Source of the DNA: Hyphomicrobium sp.
Lineage (GTDB): Bacteria; Pseudomonadota; Alphaproteobacteria; Rhizobiales; Hyphomicrobiaceae
DNA length: 64,000 nucleotides
Direction of reading: 5' to 3'
Assembly: GCA_013141015.1 (NCBI GenBank)
Contig: JABFRT010000039.1
Location: 1 to 64,000 of the forward strand
The notes beneath the pieces are model-generated. The model saw nothing but the letters and a program-made list of their open reading frames with translations, was not told the DNA's origin and did not search any database. Positions within the stretch are counted from its first letter, which is position 1. Each line of letters opens with the position of its first letter. This document shows, piece after piece, positions 35,566-44,920 of the stretch. Both the position numbers and the translations under genes were made by a program.

Positions 35566-36066
35566 TCAAGCCCGGCCCTCGGTCTCAAACATGGTCGAAA
35601 CCAGGGCCTCTTTGCTTTCCTTACCCGCCCAAACAACGAACTGGAAGGCCTGGTAGTACTTCTCGCAGCCTTCAAGTGCGGCTTTGAGCATGGCTTCGCA
35701 CTGGCGGGTGGTCGGAACGGCGCCGTTCAACAGAAGCGCGTGGCGGAACATGACTAGGCCTTCCTGGGTCCACAAATCGAAATGGCCAAGCCATAGCTGC
35801 TCGTTGATTTGGGCGACCAGGCGATACATTTCCGGCAGGCGGTTTTCAGGCACGCGGAAGTCAAAGGCGCAAGCAAGGTGCAGCGCTTCCAGGTCGTCGC
35901 GCCAATTGAGCGAGATGTGATAGTCGGTCCACGTGCCGGCAACGATCAGCGTCATCTCGTCGTCGCTCGAACGCTCGGCCGGCCAGTCGTGGCTGTGCGC
36001 CAGCTGCTCGATCAAATCGATCGGGTTGTAGACGCGCTCTGCGCTGCTGCGTTCGGCAAAAGCCAT
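35566..36066 (-). CDS. YbjN-domain protein
   Basis: 166 residues with the YbjN/T3SS-chaperone-like fold: NPIDLIEQLAHSHDWPAERS, then RLPEMYRLVAQINEQLWLGH and LVMFRHALLLNGAVPTTRQC. This protein is widely conserved next to proC and ubiK-like genes in alphaproteobacteria. No enzymatic motif; cytoplasmic, and a chaperone-like role is speculation. Confidence 0.85.
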   Translation of the reverse strand: MAFAERSSAERVYNPIDLIEQLAHSHDWPAERSSDDEMTLIVAGTWTDYHISLNWRDDLEALHLACAFDFRVPENRLPEMYRLVAQINEQLWLGHFDLWTQEGLVMFRHALLLNGAVPTTRQCEAMLKAALEGCEKYYQAFQFVVWAGKESKEALVSTMFETEGRA

Positions 36067-36405
36067 GTCGTGCGGATCCTTATCATTCGCGTCATGCGAA
36101 GGCGTGCAGCAATCATCGTCTTGAAAACAGCGACGCCAAAACCTTGCTCACTCACTGCCTTATCGTGAGGCGGACAAAAACAGACGGGCTGGCGAGTCGC
36201 AAGCCAGCGGCGGCACCACATCCGCCTTGTCCACGGCCAAAGTGACAACCAACAGCCAAGCGGTGCAAATCGCCGCTTCATACGCAGAATGTTGTGTGAA
36301 GTCCGCAGTTTGATGTGGATGAATGGTCCGGATGAATTCGGCCACGATTGGCCGCCGGACGAACCGGCAGCCGCCCGGCTGATCGATATGCGGGCGATCA
36401 ATTCA
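36067..36405. other. Intergenic region, nothing recognised
   Basis: Several overlapping open frames exist on both strands but none has a ribosome site, family motif or plausible composition. It separates the start of the YbjN gene from the end of ubiK, both leftward. Confidence 0.5.
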
Positions 36406-36660
36406 TCAACGCGCGGCGACGAGTGCCTCAAGCGCTGCGATCCGCTTGGACAACGCCTCGTTTTCTTCGCGCGCCTTTTGTGCCATCGCCTTGACGGCTT
36501 CGAAGTCTTCGCGCGTCACAACATCCATGTCGCGCAAGAACCGCTCGGACTGGCTCTTGAACAGGTTCTGCGCCTCTTGCTTCATACCATCTGCGGCGCC
36601 GGCTGCGTCCGTCATCAGCTTGGCGAAATCGTCGAAAAACCGGTTGGACGTCTGGGTCAT
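36406..36660 (-). CDS. ubiK: UbiK-family accessory factor (BMFP)
   Basis: 84 residues from the ATG at 36660; the frame is open upstream to 36792 without family match. N-terminal amphipathic helix NRFFDDFAKLMTDAAGAADG, middle FKSQSERFLRDMDVVTREDF, then a C-terminal coiled coil (ENEALSKRIAALEALVA). UbiK-type proteins help assemble or stabilise the ubiquinone-synthesis complex at the membrane. It is divergent from lgt. Confidence 0.88.
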   Translation of the reverse strand: MTQTSNRFFDDFAKLMTDAAGAADGMKQEAQNLFKSQSERFLRDMDVVTREDFEAVKAMAQKAREENEALSKRIAALEALVAAR

Positions 36661-36888
36661 TGGCTTGGGCCTCGTGAACTTCTCTCTATTCCTGGCTGAA
36701 TATGGCCGCGCCCACCCCGGCCCGCAAGGCATGATGTTACCGGTCGCGGGCGCCCGGTCGAGCCTTGACAGGGGACATCGCATCCCGAACAACAGCCGGG
36801 AAACCGGACCGGACTGTCATCGGGCCTGCGATCCGGCCCGATATTGCCGGTCACGCGTGCGCACCGCACTTGAGGAACACCACGCCTG

Positions 36889-37728
36889 ATGATCACGCTT
36901 GCCGCGCTCAGCTTCCCCAACATCGACCCGGTCGCCTTCTCCGCCGGACCGCTGTCGATAAAGTGGTACGGCCTCTCTTATATGGCAGGTCTGATCCTCG
37001 GCTGGCTCTATGTCCGCCACCTGTTGTCTGCACCGCATCTTTGGAAGGACAAGAAGGCGCCGTTCGGCCTGGAACGGGTCGACGATCTGCTGCTCTACAT
37101 CACTCTGGCCGTCATCCTGGGCGGGCGGCTTGGCCAAGTGCTGCTGTATGAGCCCGGTTACTACTTTGCCAATCCGGTCGAGATCCTCAAAACGTGGCGC
37201 GGCGGCATGTCGTTCCACGGCGCGCTGATCGGATCGGCAATCGCGATTTTGCTGTTCGCCCGCCAATTCAAAGTTTCAGCGCGGACCGTTATGGACCTGT
37301 GCTGCGCGGCGGTGCCGTTTGGCTTGTTGTTTGGCCGCGTCGCCAACTTCATCAATTCCGAACACTGGGGCCGGGCCACGGACGCCGCCGTCGGCATGGT
37401 ATTCCCTAATGGCGGGCCAGAGCCGCGCCATCCAAGCCAACTCTATGAAGCAGCACTTGAAGGCTTGGTGATGTTAATCATCATGCGGGTGGTGACGCAT
37501 CACATGCTTGGCCTGAAGCGCCCCGGCTTCACCGCCGGCGTGTGGTTGGTTTGGTACGCGGTTGCGCGCACGATCTGCGAATTCTTCCGCGAGCCCGAAC
37601 CGATCCATGCCCTCAACATCGAACCTTTTACGGCCGGGCAATTGTATTCAATACCGATGCTGCTGCTCGGCCTCTATTTCATTGCCACAGCACGGCGCGA
37701 GGACGCCAAGGAGCACCTCCAAACGTGA
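36889..37728 (+). CDS. lgt: Prolipoprotein diacylglyceryl transferase
   Basis: 279 residues, seven membrane segments. Lgt signature GRVANFINSEHWGRATDA and the HGALIG motif with its essential histidine (MSFHGALIGSAIAILLF); HPSQLYEAALEG follows. It adds the diacylglyceryl group to the lipobox cysteine of prelipoproteins in the inner membrane. Its stop overlaps the start of midA. Confidence 0.96.
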   Translation: MITLAALSFPNIDPVAFSAGPLSIKWYGLSYMAGLILGWLYVRHLLSAPHLWKDKKAPFGLERVDDLLLYITLAVILGGRLGQVLLYEPGYYFANPVEILKTWRGGMSFHGALIGSAIAILLFARQFKVSARTVMDLCCAAVPFGLLFGRVANFINSEHWGRATDAAVGMVFPNGGPEPRHPSQLYEAALEGLVMLIIMRVVTHHMLGLKRPGFTAGVWLVWYAVARTICEFFREPEPIHALNIEPFTAGQLYSIPMLLLGLYFIATARREDAKEHLQT

Positions 37729-38831
37729 TGTACGATCCCGAGGTGCGGCGCGACACGCCGCTGGCGCTGAAACTCAAGGACACGATCGCCCGTGACGGCG
37801 CGATTCCGGTTTCCGACTACATGGCGCAGTGCCTTTGGGATGAAGACTACGGCTATTATGCAACCCGCACAGTCATCGGCAGCACCGGCGACTTCATCAC
37901 CGCCGCCGAAATCAGCCAAGTGTTTGGCGAACTGATCGGGTTGTGGTGCGGCGTCGTCTGGAAGCAGGGCTTGGACGCGCCTGCATCTTTGAGGCTGGTC
38001 GAATATGGCCCAGGGCGCGGCACCATGATGCGCGATTGCCTTCGCGCCGCTGCAATTGTGCCGGGGTTCATACAGGCCGCATCTGTGCATCTGCTGGAAA
38101 TGAGCGACGTGCTAACGCAAGCCCAGCGCGATGCCCTGGCAAACTGCGGTGCACCTGTCACCTGGGGACACAACCTCGCAGGCTTCGCACCACCTGCCAT
38201 AATCTTGGCCAACGAGTTTCTTGATGCTTGGCCAGTCGAACAGTGGGTCAACACCGACCTCGGCTGGTTCCCGCGCGGCGTCGGCACCGACCGGGCGGGC
38301 AGACTTGTGTTCACGGCCCTCAACGGCGAGCATCGCCGCGACGATCTCGACCAGCGATTCACGGATGCGCCGATTGGCGCCATTTACGAAACTCAGCGCC
38401 CGGAACGGCTGGCTGAGGCTTTCAAAGCGCTCAGCCAAAAGGGGCCTATTGCGGCGCTGATCATCGACTATGGCCACGTCACGTCCGTCAGCGGCGACAC
38501 GCTGCAAGCTGTGCGCGGGCACGCCTATGAATCACCGCTGACCTCGCCGGGCGAAGCCGATCTTTCAGCGCAGATCAGCTTTTACGAACTGGCAACGGCG
38601 TTGCATGCAGCAGGTCTCGCTATTGACGGGCCGGTCACGCAGGCTGAATTCTTAGGCTCGCTTGGAATCGTCGAACGCGCGTCGCGGCTGATGTCCGCCA
38701 ATCCGGCCCGCGCCGGCGAAATCGAGTCAGGCGTTGCCCGTTTGATAGCTCCAAACGGCATGGGCACACGTTTCAAGGCCATTGGCGTACGCTCGCCGCA
38801 GCTGCCAGCGCTGCCGGGATTTGGGAGTTAA
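37728..38831 (+). CDS. MidA/NDUFAF7-type SAM-dependent methyltransferase
   Basis: 367 residues from the ATG at 37728, overlapping the lgt stop by one base; the open frame upstream lies within lgt. Family motifs: IPVSDYMAQCLWDEDYGYYA, STGDFITAAEISQVFGELIG, VEYGPGRGTMMRD (SAM site) and ILANEFLDAWPVEQW. The mitochondrial homologue methylates an arginine of complex I subunit NDUFS2; the bacterial target is probably the matching Nuo subunit. Confidence 0.92.
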   Translation: MYDPEVRRDTPLALKLKDTIARDGAIPVSDYMAQCLWDEDYGYYATRTVIGSTGDFITAAEISQVFGELIGLWCGVVWKQGLDAPASLRLVEYGPGRGTMMRDCLRAAAIVPGFIQAASVHLLEMSDVLTQAQRDALANCGAPVTWGHNLAGFAPPAIILANEFLDAWPVEQWVNTDLGWFPRGVGTDRAGRLVFTALNGEHRRDDLDQRFTDAPIGAIYETQRPERLAEAFKALSQKGPIAALIIDYGHVTSVSGDTLQAVRGHAYESPLTSPGEADLSAQISFYELATALHAAGLAIDGPVTQAEFLGSLGIVERASRLMSANPARAGEIESGVARLIAPNGMGTRFKAIGVRSPQLPALPGFGS

Positions 38832-38838
38832 TTTAGCG

Positions 38839-39612
38839 ATGTTGTCACCCATCACTGCCGCAAACCTCAGCGCTGTTTGCGCAATCCGCCACGGCTTTTT
38901 CACACGCGCGGGCGGTGTCTCACGCGGCATTTATGAAGGCCTCAACTGCGGGCTCGGATCTGACGACGACCAAGGATTCGTCCGCGAAAACCGCCGCCGC
39001 GTGTCGGACTTCCTCTATGGCGAGCACGGCGATGTGACCACGGTTTACCAGGAGCACGGCGCCATCTCGCTGGCCGTCAAGTCGCCGATCCCGCGCGAAG
39101 CGCTGCCAAAAGCCGACGCCATCGTCACCACGACACCGGGCTTAGTGATCGGCGTGTTGACCGCCGACTGCGCGCCGGTTCTGTTTGCCGACGCTGAAGC
39201 CAAGGTTGTCGCTGCGGCGCATGCCGGATGGCGCGGCGCGGTTGCCGGCATCATCGAAAGCACAATCCTTGAAATGGAGCGCCAGGGCGCGCAGCGCGAG
39301 CGCATCATGGCAGCCGTCGGCCCATGCATCAGTCAGGCGGCCTATGAGGTCGGCCAAGAGTTCAAGGATGAAGTGGTTTGGCTCGACGACGGCAATAGCC
39401 GGTTTTTCAAGCAAACCGCTGGACAGGCCAAGCCGCACTTCGATTTAGCCGGGTATGTGATCTCGCGGCTGAGCGGCGCCCGCATCACCAATATCGTTAA
39501 CACAGCGCAATGCACGCATGGCAGCGAATCGCTTTTCTACTCGTACCGCCGCTCGACCCAACGCCAGGAACCGGATTACGGCCGCCAAATCTCTGCCATT
39601 GTCGTGGCTTAA
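38839..39612 (+). CDS. pgeF: Peptidoglycan editing factor PgeF (laccase-domain, YfiH)
   Basis: 257 residues from the ATG at 38839. Motifs: HGFFTRAGGVSRGIYEGLNC, VLTADCAPVLFAD, AAAHAGWRGAVAGI (copper/zinc-binding Cys-His set) and VGPCISQAAYEVG. PgeF removes L-Ser wrongly placed in peptidoglycan precursors. It follows midA by 7 bases in the lgt-midA-pgeF run that is standard in this order. Confidence 0.93.
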   Translation: MLSPITAANLSAVCAIRHGFFTRAGGVSRGIYEGLNCGLGSDDDQGFVRENRRRVSDFLYGEHGDVTTVYQEHGAISLAVKSPIPREALPKADAIVTTTPGLVIGVLTADCAPVLFADAEAKVVAAAHAGWRGAVAGIIESTILEMERQGAQRERIMAAVGPCISQAAYEVGQEFKDEVVWLDDGNSRFFKQTAGQAKPHFDLAGYVISRLSGARITNIVNTAQCTHGSESLFYSYRRSTQRQEPDYGRQISAIVVA

Positions 39613-39812
39613 CTGCACAATCCACAGCCAACTGCCTGTTCGAGCCCCACAACCCGCGTTCTGACCACGATTTATTGCGGCGGGCATCTGGACGGCGGCG
39701 CTGACGCTGATCTACAGGTTGGGTGAGTACCGGTAGTATCAGGGAGTTCAGGCCGCGGAGTATGTATGCGCGCCACCGGAAGTGTGCGGTTGGACAACAG
39801 GGGGACGTCAGC

Positions 39813-40931
39813 GTGACGACCTTATACTCTGCTAATAACCTGTCTGCGATGATCGCGGGCTTGAAAAGACCGATGACGGCAGTGCTCGCCGTGTCCTTTG
39901 CCGCGTTCGCGCTGGCAGGCTGCGAGAGCGGGTCAAACCTTTTGGCGGGCGGCGACAATGCCGGTCCTCAGACGGCGATCGCAACGCCGCCGGCAGCAAC
40001 CAACGCGCAAACCGCGCGGTTGGAGATCGCACCTGTTATCGGCGCGCCCGATAATATCTCGCGCGATTTACAAACCCAGCTCACCGCATCGATGGAACGC
40101 AACAAAATTTCTGTTGCGCGGGCTCCGGGCGGCAAGGGCGAATACACGCTGCGCGGCTACATCGTTGCTGCACGCGAAAAAACCGGTTCTAAGATTTCCT
40201 ATATCTGGGATGTCACCGACCAAACCGGCAAACGCGCCAACCGCATTACGGGCGAGGAATTCGCGGCAGGAGCCGGCAAGGATCCGTGGTCGTCGATCAC
40301 TCCGCAAATCGTGCAAAGCATTGCCGATAAAACGGCAGCGCAAATTGCGAGTTGGCTTCCTGGTAACGCCAACGTCCCCGTCGCCAGCAACACCGGCACC
40401 AACGCGCCAGCAGCCGTAACGCCGGACGCGCTAAAGGTTGCAGCAGCAGCGACGCCAGCGGTTGCCAATGGCGCCCTGCCAGCGGCAACGCCCGCAGCCC
40501 TCACGACCGCCGCCAATACGCCGGCCGCGGCCATCGGCCCGACCACCGGCAGTATCGACAGCGGCGCTACAGTCGCGACGATGGTGCCCCAGGTCACCGG
40601 CGCACCGGGTGACGGCAGCGCAACGCTGACGACCGCCATCCAGCGGGAGCTGACCAAAAACGGTGTGGCACTTACCGGCACACCGGGTGCTGCGACCTAC
40701 AAGGTCGAAGGCAAGGTCGCGATGGGCCAGGGCAAGGACGGCAAGCAGCCGATCCAGATCGATTGGAACGTCATCGACCCGAAGGGCAAAAAGCTCGGCA
40801 CGGTCAGCCAGAAAAACGAGGTTCCGCAGGGTTCGCTTGATGGCGCCTGGGGCAAGACGGCCGATGCCGCTGCTGCTGCCGCCGCTCAGGGCATCCTTAA
40901 ACTTCTGCCGCAGCAAAAGGCGTCAAATTAA
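39813..40931 (+). CDS. Lipoprotein with two similar domains
   Basis: 372 residues if started at the GTG at 39813 (GGGGGA 7 bases upstream); ATGs at 39849 and 39873 are alternatives. A lipobox (FALAGC) marks an outer-membrane or inner-membrane lipoprotein. Two regions look like copies of one domain: one beginning VIGAPDNISRDLQTQLTASM with ISYIWDVTDQTGKRANRITG, the other VTGAPGDGSATLTTAIQREL with IQIDWNVIDPKGKKLGTVSQ. A 90-residue Ala/Thr/Pro-rich linker joins them. It sits between pgeF and prs. Function unknown. Confidence 0.72.
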   Translation: MTTLYSANNLSAMIAGLKRPMTAVLAVSFAAFALAGCESGSNLLAGGDNAGPQTAIATPPAATNAQTARLEIAPVIGAPDNISRDLQTQLTASMERNKISVARAPGGKGEYTLRGYIVAAREKTGSKISYIWDVTDQTGKRANRITGEEFAAGAGKDPWSSITPQIVQSIADKTAAQIASWLPGNANVPVASNTGTNAPAAVTPDALKVAAAATPAVANGALPAATPAALTTAANTPAAAIGPTTGSIDSGATVATMVPQVTGAPGDGSATLTTAIQRELTKNGVALTGTPGAATYKVEGKVAMGQGKDGKQPIQIDWNVIDPKGKKLGTVSQKNEVPQGSLDGAWGKTADAAAAAAAQGILKLLPQQKASN

Positions 40932-40980
40932 GCAAACCCCACGCAATATGGGGATTGCGTTGTCGCACATCGAAGTCTTT

Positions 40981-41009
40981 GGGCCTGGGCGGTTGTAACG
41001 TCCGGGCCC
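40981..41009 (+). terminator. Imperfect hairpin after the lipoprotein gene
   Basis: GGGCCTGGGCG and CGTCCGGGCCC pair at nine of eleven positions around a 7-base loop, 49 bases after the stop; the following TATTGTTAT is T-rich but not a clean T-run. Confidence 0.5.
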
Positions 41010-41079
41010 TATTGTTATACGCCCGTCATTATCTGCGACGCGAGACGCACCGCACCGTTCATGCAGCACAGGTTAGGTC

Positions 41080-42090
41080 ATGCCTTTCGATGCCAAAGCC
41101 GCAGACGTAAAAAGCGGTGGGGATGTGAAGGGCGAACTCCGGGGGAAATCGAACGTGAAGGTCGTCGCCGGAAACTCCAACCGCCCGCTCGCCGACGCGA
41201 TCAGCGCTTACCTCAAACTGCCGATGACCAAGGGGCAGGTGAAGCGCTTCGCCGATATGGAAATTTTCGTCGAGATTCAGGAAAACGTCCGCGGCCAGGA
41301 CGTCTTCATCGTGCAATCGACGTCGTTCCCAGCCAACGACAACATGATGGAACTGCTGATCCTGATCGATGCGTTGAAGCGCTCATCCGCGCGCCGCATC
41401 ACGGCCGTCATTCCGTATTTCGGTTACGCCCGCCAGGACCGCAAGCCAGGCCCGCGCACGCCGATCACGGCAAAGCTGGTCGCCAACTTGATCGAACGCG
41501 CCGGCGCTGATCGCGTGCTGACGCTTGATTTGCACGCCGGCCAAATCCAGGGCTTTTTCGACATCCCGACCGACAATCTTTTCGCGGCCCCGGTGATGAC
41601 TCGCGACATCGAGGAAAACTACGGCAAAACCGGCGACGTGGTTGTGGTCTCGCCCGACGTCGGCGGCGTGGTGCGCGCGCGTGCATTGGCAAAGCGCATC
41701 GGCGCGCCAATTGCGATTTGCGATAAGCGCCGCGATAAGCCGGGCGAAAGCGAAGTCATGAACGTGATTGGCGACGTTTCCGGCAAGCGCTGCATTCTGA
41801 TCGACGACATCGTCGATTCTGGCGGCACGCTGTGCAATGCCGCAGAAGCGCTTTTAAAAAACGGCGCCATTGAAGCGTCGGCCTACATTACGCACGGTGT
41901 GCTGTCGGGTGGCGCGGTCAACCGCATTCAAACATCGAAGCTGAAATCGCTGGTCATCACCGATTCGATCCTGCCGACCGAAGCCATCCGCGCCGCCAAA
42001 AACATCCGCGTCATCCCGATTGCGCCCTTGATCGGCGAAGCCATTCTGCGCACCTCGCGCGAGGAAAGTGTGAGCAGCCTGTTTTACTAG
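41080..42090 (+). CDS. prs: Ribose-phosphate pyrophosphokinase
   Basis: 336 residues, with an N-terminal extension of about 25 residues over the usual 310. Family motifs: [58 protein letters not shown] and the PRPP loop [20 protein letters not shown]. It makes PRPP from ribose 5-phosphate and ATP. Single gene, own promoter likely after the hairpin at 40981. Confidence 0.96.
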   Translation: MPFDAKAADVKSGGDVKGELRGKSNVKVVAGNSNRPLADAISAYLKLPMTKGQVKRFADMEIFVEIQENVRGQDVFIVQSTSFPANDNMMELLILIDALKRSSARRITAVIPYFGYARQDRKPGPRTPITAKLVANLIERAGADRVLTLDLHAGQIQGFFDIPTDNLFAAPVMTRDIEENYGKTGDVVVVSPDVGGVVRARALAKRIGAPIAICDKRRDKPGESEVMNVIGDVSGKRCILIDDIVDSGGTLCNAAEALLKNGAIEASAYITHGVLSGGAVNRIQTSKLKSLVITDSILPTEAIRAAKNIRVIPIAPLIGEAILRTSREESVSSLFY

Positions 42091-42631
42091 CGCTTGGCGA
42101 CTCCCGTTCCGGGAACCGGCCGCCACGCGCGGGCTTGTTGTTACTTACATCGCTCTTTGTTGCGCCTTCCGGCTCTCCCTCTTGTTTGTGCGTGGCCGCC
42201 CCACCAACCCCCCGCGCGTTTCCGCGAGCCGGCCGGAAGGCACGGGTTTGTGCTGTCGTTCTTCGCTTCATTTTGGCGTTGGCGACGCACCGCAATTTAT
42301 CATTCCGGCTTGCCGCGCTGGCGCAGAAATACGGAGCGATCACACCTCCCTCCACCCGCTTTCCCGGACGGAGTGATGCAATCAGCATCACGCAGAGCCG
42401 GGACCTCTTGCGGTTGAGGGTTGAGTAAATCTGCACCTCGTAAAGATCCCGGATAACCGTGGCACAAAACCGGCACTTCACAACTTGCATTGGGGCCACG
42501 GTTTCCGGGAAGGCGGGTATTGGGGGTGCGTGTGCAATCATCGCGACCGCCTTGGCCCATTGAATCCACTGCACGAATGCGTATGTGAGGGACGCGACGC
42601 AGTGCGCGCCGGGTAAGGGAGCCTTTTGATC
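42091..42631. other. 540-bp intergenic region with a large hairpin and no gene
   Basis: Open frames here (e.g. 42135-42428 plus, 42300-42569 minus) have no ribosome site or family match and look like repeat-derived noise. An imperfect inverted repeat lies at 42447-42510: 16 and 15-base arms (TCCCGGATAACCGTGG; CCACGGTTTCCGGGA) with one bulged base and a 33-base loop. It may be a dispersed palindromic repeat. Confidence 0.55.
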
Positions 42632-43162
42632 ATGATCCGCAGTCTTGCCGCTAAAGTTTTGACCGCTGCCGCCATTGCAATGATGGCGTTTGCGGCGCCG
42701 GGCGGCACGGCGTCTGCTGCCGAACCGGATCTTATTTACAAGAAAACCACCGTCTGGAAACTGCTGGCTCCCGACGCCAAAATCGGCACCTATGGTCTTG
42801 ATGACCCGGAAGTCGAGGGTGTCGCCTGCCATTTCAGCGTGCCGGAAATTGGCGGCTGGAAAGGCTGGATCGGCGTTGCCGAGGAACTCAGCCAAGCCTC
42901 GCTGTCGTGCCGGCAGTACGGCCCAATCACGTTCAAGCGCAAGCTGACACAGGGCGAGGAGATGTTCTCGCAGCGCCGCTCGTTCTTTTTCAAGCGCATG
43001 CAAATCGTGCGCGGCTGCGATGCCAAGCGCAACATGCTTGTGTATCTCGTCTACACTGACAAGCTGATTGAAGGCAGCCCGGAGAACTCAACCTCCAGCG
43101 TGCCGATCATGCCGTGGGGCGCGGCTGCGCCGGTGAAATGCAGCGAGTGGATCAGCGAGTAG
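42632..43162 (+). CDS. creA: CreA-family secreted protein
   Basis: 176 residues from the ATG at 42632; a TTG at 42626 is better spaced from AAGGGA and could be the real start. Signal peptide to about residue 28 (ASA-AE). CreA body: KTTVWKLLAPDAKIGTYGLD, then VACHFSVPEIGGWKGW and SLSCRQYGPI...GEEMFSQRRSFFFKR. Widely conserved periplasmic protein of unknown biochemical role. Confidence 0.9.
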   Translation: MIRSLAAKVLTAAAIAMMAFAAPGGTASAAEPDLIYKKTTVWKLLAPDAKIGTYGLDDPEVEGVACHFSVPEIGGWKGWIGVAEELSQASLSCRQYGPITFKRKLTQGEEMFSQRRSFFFKRMQIVRGCDAKRNMLVYLVYTDKLIEGSPENSTSSVPIMPWGAAAPVKCSEWISE

Positions 43163-43197
43163 GGATCACGCTGCGCGACCGGCGCACCACCTTAATA

Positions 43198-43620
43198 TTA
43201 GCCTGTGGCCACGCACCCCTTACACTTGCCGCGCAATTCGAGCGTCATAGAGCGGACTTCGAATTCGGCGGTCTTGGCCCACGCTGTCAGCGCCTTGATA
43301 GCGGACGCGCTGTCGAATTCGTTCACGGTTCCGCAGGTATCGCAAATCGCGAACACGGCTTTGCCGGCGTGGTGCGGGTGATTGCAGGCGACGAACGCGT
43401 TCAGGCTTTCAAGGCGGTGCGCCAGCCCGTCGTCGATCAGCCGCTGCAGCGCGCGGTAAACGGTGGGCGGAGCGGTGACACCAAAGCCGCGCACCTGTTC
43501 GATCAACTCATAGGCCGAAACCGGACGGCCCGCGCCGCGCAGGGCTTCGACAATAATCTTGTCCTGGTCAGCGGCGGACCGGCGCTTTGCGGGGGGCTTT
43601 GAAGTCGGGTGGTGCGGCAT
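43198..43620 (-). CDS. zur: Zinc uptake regulator, Fur family
   Basis: 140 residues from the ATG at 43620 (the frame is open to 43674). Winged helix: ELIEQVRGFGVTAPPTVYRA, then LQRLIDDGLAHRLESLNAFV; metal sites CNHPHHAGKAVFAICDTCGT and the second cysteine pair RGKCKGC. The early truncated N-terminus and CNHPHH motif are closer to Zur than to Fur. It would repress zinc-uptake genes, none of which are in the window. Confidence 0.85.
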   Translation of the reverse strand: MPHHPTSKPPAKRRSAADQDKIIVEALRGAGRPVSAYELIEQVRGFGVTAPPTVYRALQRLIDDGLAHRLESLNAFVACNHPHHAGKAVFAICDTCGTVNEFDSASAIKALTAWAKTAEFEVRSMTLELRGKCKGCVATG

Positions 43621-43916
43621 CGGCTGGCAAGGGCTCCGGCCCCTAATTTGGGGCAAATCGCTTCGTTGGGCCATTGTCGCCCAAATTCAGGGCCAAGTCT
43701 CCCTGGATTGGCCATTTGCCCCGGGAATCGGCCCTGAAAGTCCGATTTTCCGCCGTCCCGCGGCATTGCCGGAGGTTGCACGGGCCCGGAACCCCGCGTA
43801 TATAGCGGCCATCTCTCGAGAACATCCTGAGACGCTGGACGGCACCCTTGGAGGCCGGTTCCCAGCTTTTGGCATTTCCGAATGGTCGGAAGCCAACAAC
43901 ACACGGAGACGAAGCC

Positions 43917-44687
43917 ATGTCAGAGCTTATCCCGCTCAAGGCAACGGCGCGCCCGCGTGCAGGCAAGGGGGCCGCACGCCAAGCACGCCGCGACGGAAAT
44001 GTACCTGCCGTCATCTACGGTGACAGCAAGACGCCCGAGACCATCAATCTCGAATACAACGCCTTGTGGAAGCAGGTCCTCAAGGGCCACTTCACCTCAA
44101 CCGCATTCGAACTCGACGTCGAAGGCACCAAGCACATCGTGCTGGCCCGCGATGTGCAGGTTTGCCCGGTGCGCGACACGCCGCTCCACGTCGACTTCCA
44201 GCGCGTTGGCAAGGATGGCATCATCCGCGTCTCGGTGCCGGTCAAGTTCGTCAACGAAACAGCGTCGCCCGGCTTGAAGCGTGGTGGCGTTCTCAACATC
44301 GTGCGCCACGACATCGAAGTGTTCTCGCCTTACGACAAGATCCCGGCCTTCTTCGAAATCGACCTCACGGGTCTCGAAATCGGCAAGTCGATCCACATGT
44401 CGTTCGTGCAGAAGCCCGATTACATCTCGCCCGTCATCAAGAACCGCGATTTCACGATTGCGACGATTGCCGGCGCGCTGAAGGGCGATACGGAAGAAGC
44501 CGCGACGACGGCAGTAGCCGGCGACGCAGCCGCCGCTCCAGCAGCAGGAGCCAAGGCTCCGGCCGCCGCAGCTGGCAAGGCCGCAGCACCGGCAGCCGGT
44601 GGCAAGGCCGCTCCTGCTGCCGCAGCCGGCAAGGCAGCACCTGCTGGCAAAGCAGCACCAGCCGCCAAGCCTGCTGGCAAGAAGTAA
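43917..44687 (+). CDS. rplY: 50S ribosomal protein L25/general stress protein Ctc
   Basis: 256 residues from the ATG at 43917. N-terminal L25 domain binding 5S rRNA (LKATARPRAGKGAARQARRD, VPAVIYGD), then the TL5/Ctc C-terminal domain (VDFQRVGKDGIIRVSVPVKF, RHDIEVFSPYDKIPAFFEID). The last 65 residues are a low-complexity Ala/Pro/Gly/Lys tail, longer than in most L25 proteins. It is followed by pth, a classical pairing. Confidence 0.95.
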   Translation: MSELIPLKATARPRAGKGAARQARRDGNVPAVIYGDSKTPETINLEYNALWKQVLKGHFTSTAFELDVEGTKHIVLARDVQVCPVRDTPLHVDFQRVGKDGIIRVSVPVKFVNETASPGLKRGGVLNIVRHDIEVFSPYDKIPAFFEIDLTGLEIGKSIHMSFVQKPDYISPVIKNRDFTIATIAGALKGDTEEAATTAVAGDAAAAPAAGAKAPAAAAGKAAAPAAGGKAAPAAAAGKAAPAGKAAPAAKPAGKK

Positions 44688-44698
44688 AGTTGTTCAAG

Positions 44699-44730
44699 CC
44701 CGGCGCGGGTTTTCGCTCGCGCCGGGTTTC
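44699..44730 (+). terminator. Rho-independent terminator of rplY
   Basis: CCCGGCGCG and CGCGCCGGG form a perfect 9-base stem around a 10-base loop, followed by TTTC, starting 12 bases after the rplY stop. Confidence 0.85.
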
Positions 44731-44753
44731 GCATCTGCGACGGGCCAATTTTT

Positions 44754-44889
44754 ACCCGTCATCCCGGATGCGACGCAGCAATCCTTTATTGGTGCCGCGC
44801 CGATCCCGGATCTTGCAATAGCCCACACAGGAAGATCCCGTGTCTGCGGCGCACCACAAGAGTGCTGCACCGCGCACGGGATGACGGGT
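44754..44889. repeat. Palindromic intergenic repeat with 13-bp inverted ends
   Basis: A 136-base element bounded by ACCCGTCATCCCG and CGGGATGACGGGT, an exact inverted repeat. The GTCATCCCGG...ATCCCGGAT text resembles dispersed intergenic palindromes common in Hyphomicrobiales genomes. It fills the space between the rplY terminator and the pth ribosome site. Confidence 0.65.
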
Positions 44890-44920
44890 ATCCGGTGCTC
44901 GAACCGTCGGAGGACAAGCG

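Noticed and set aside
42011-43003. 330-codon minus-strand frame over prs end and creA
   Set aside because: It is antisense to two clear genes and has no family features.
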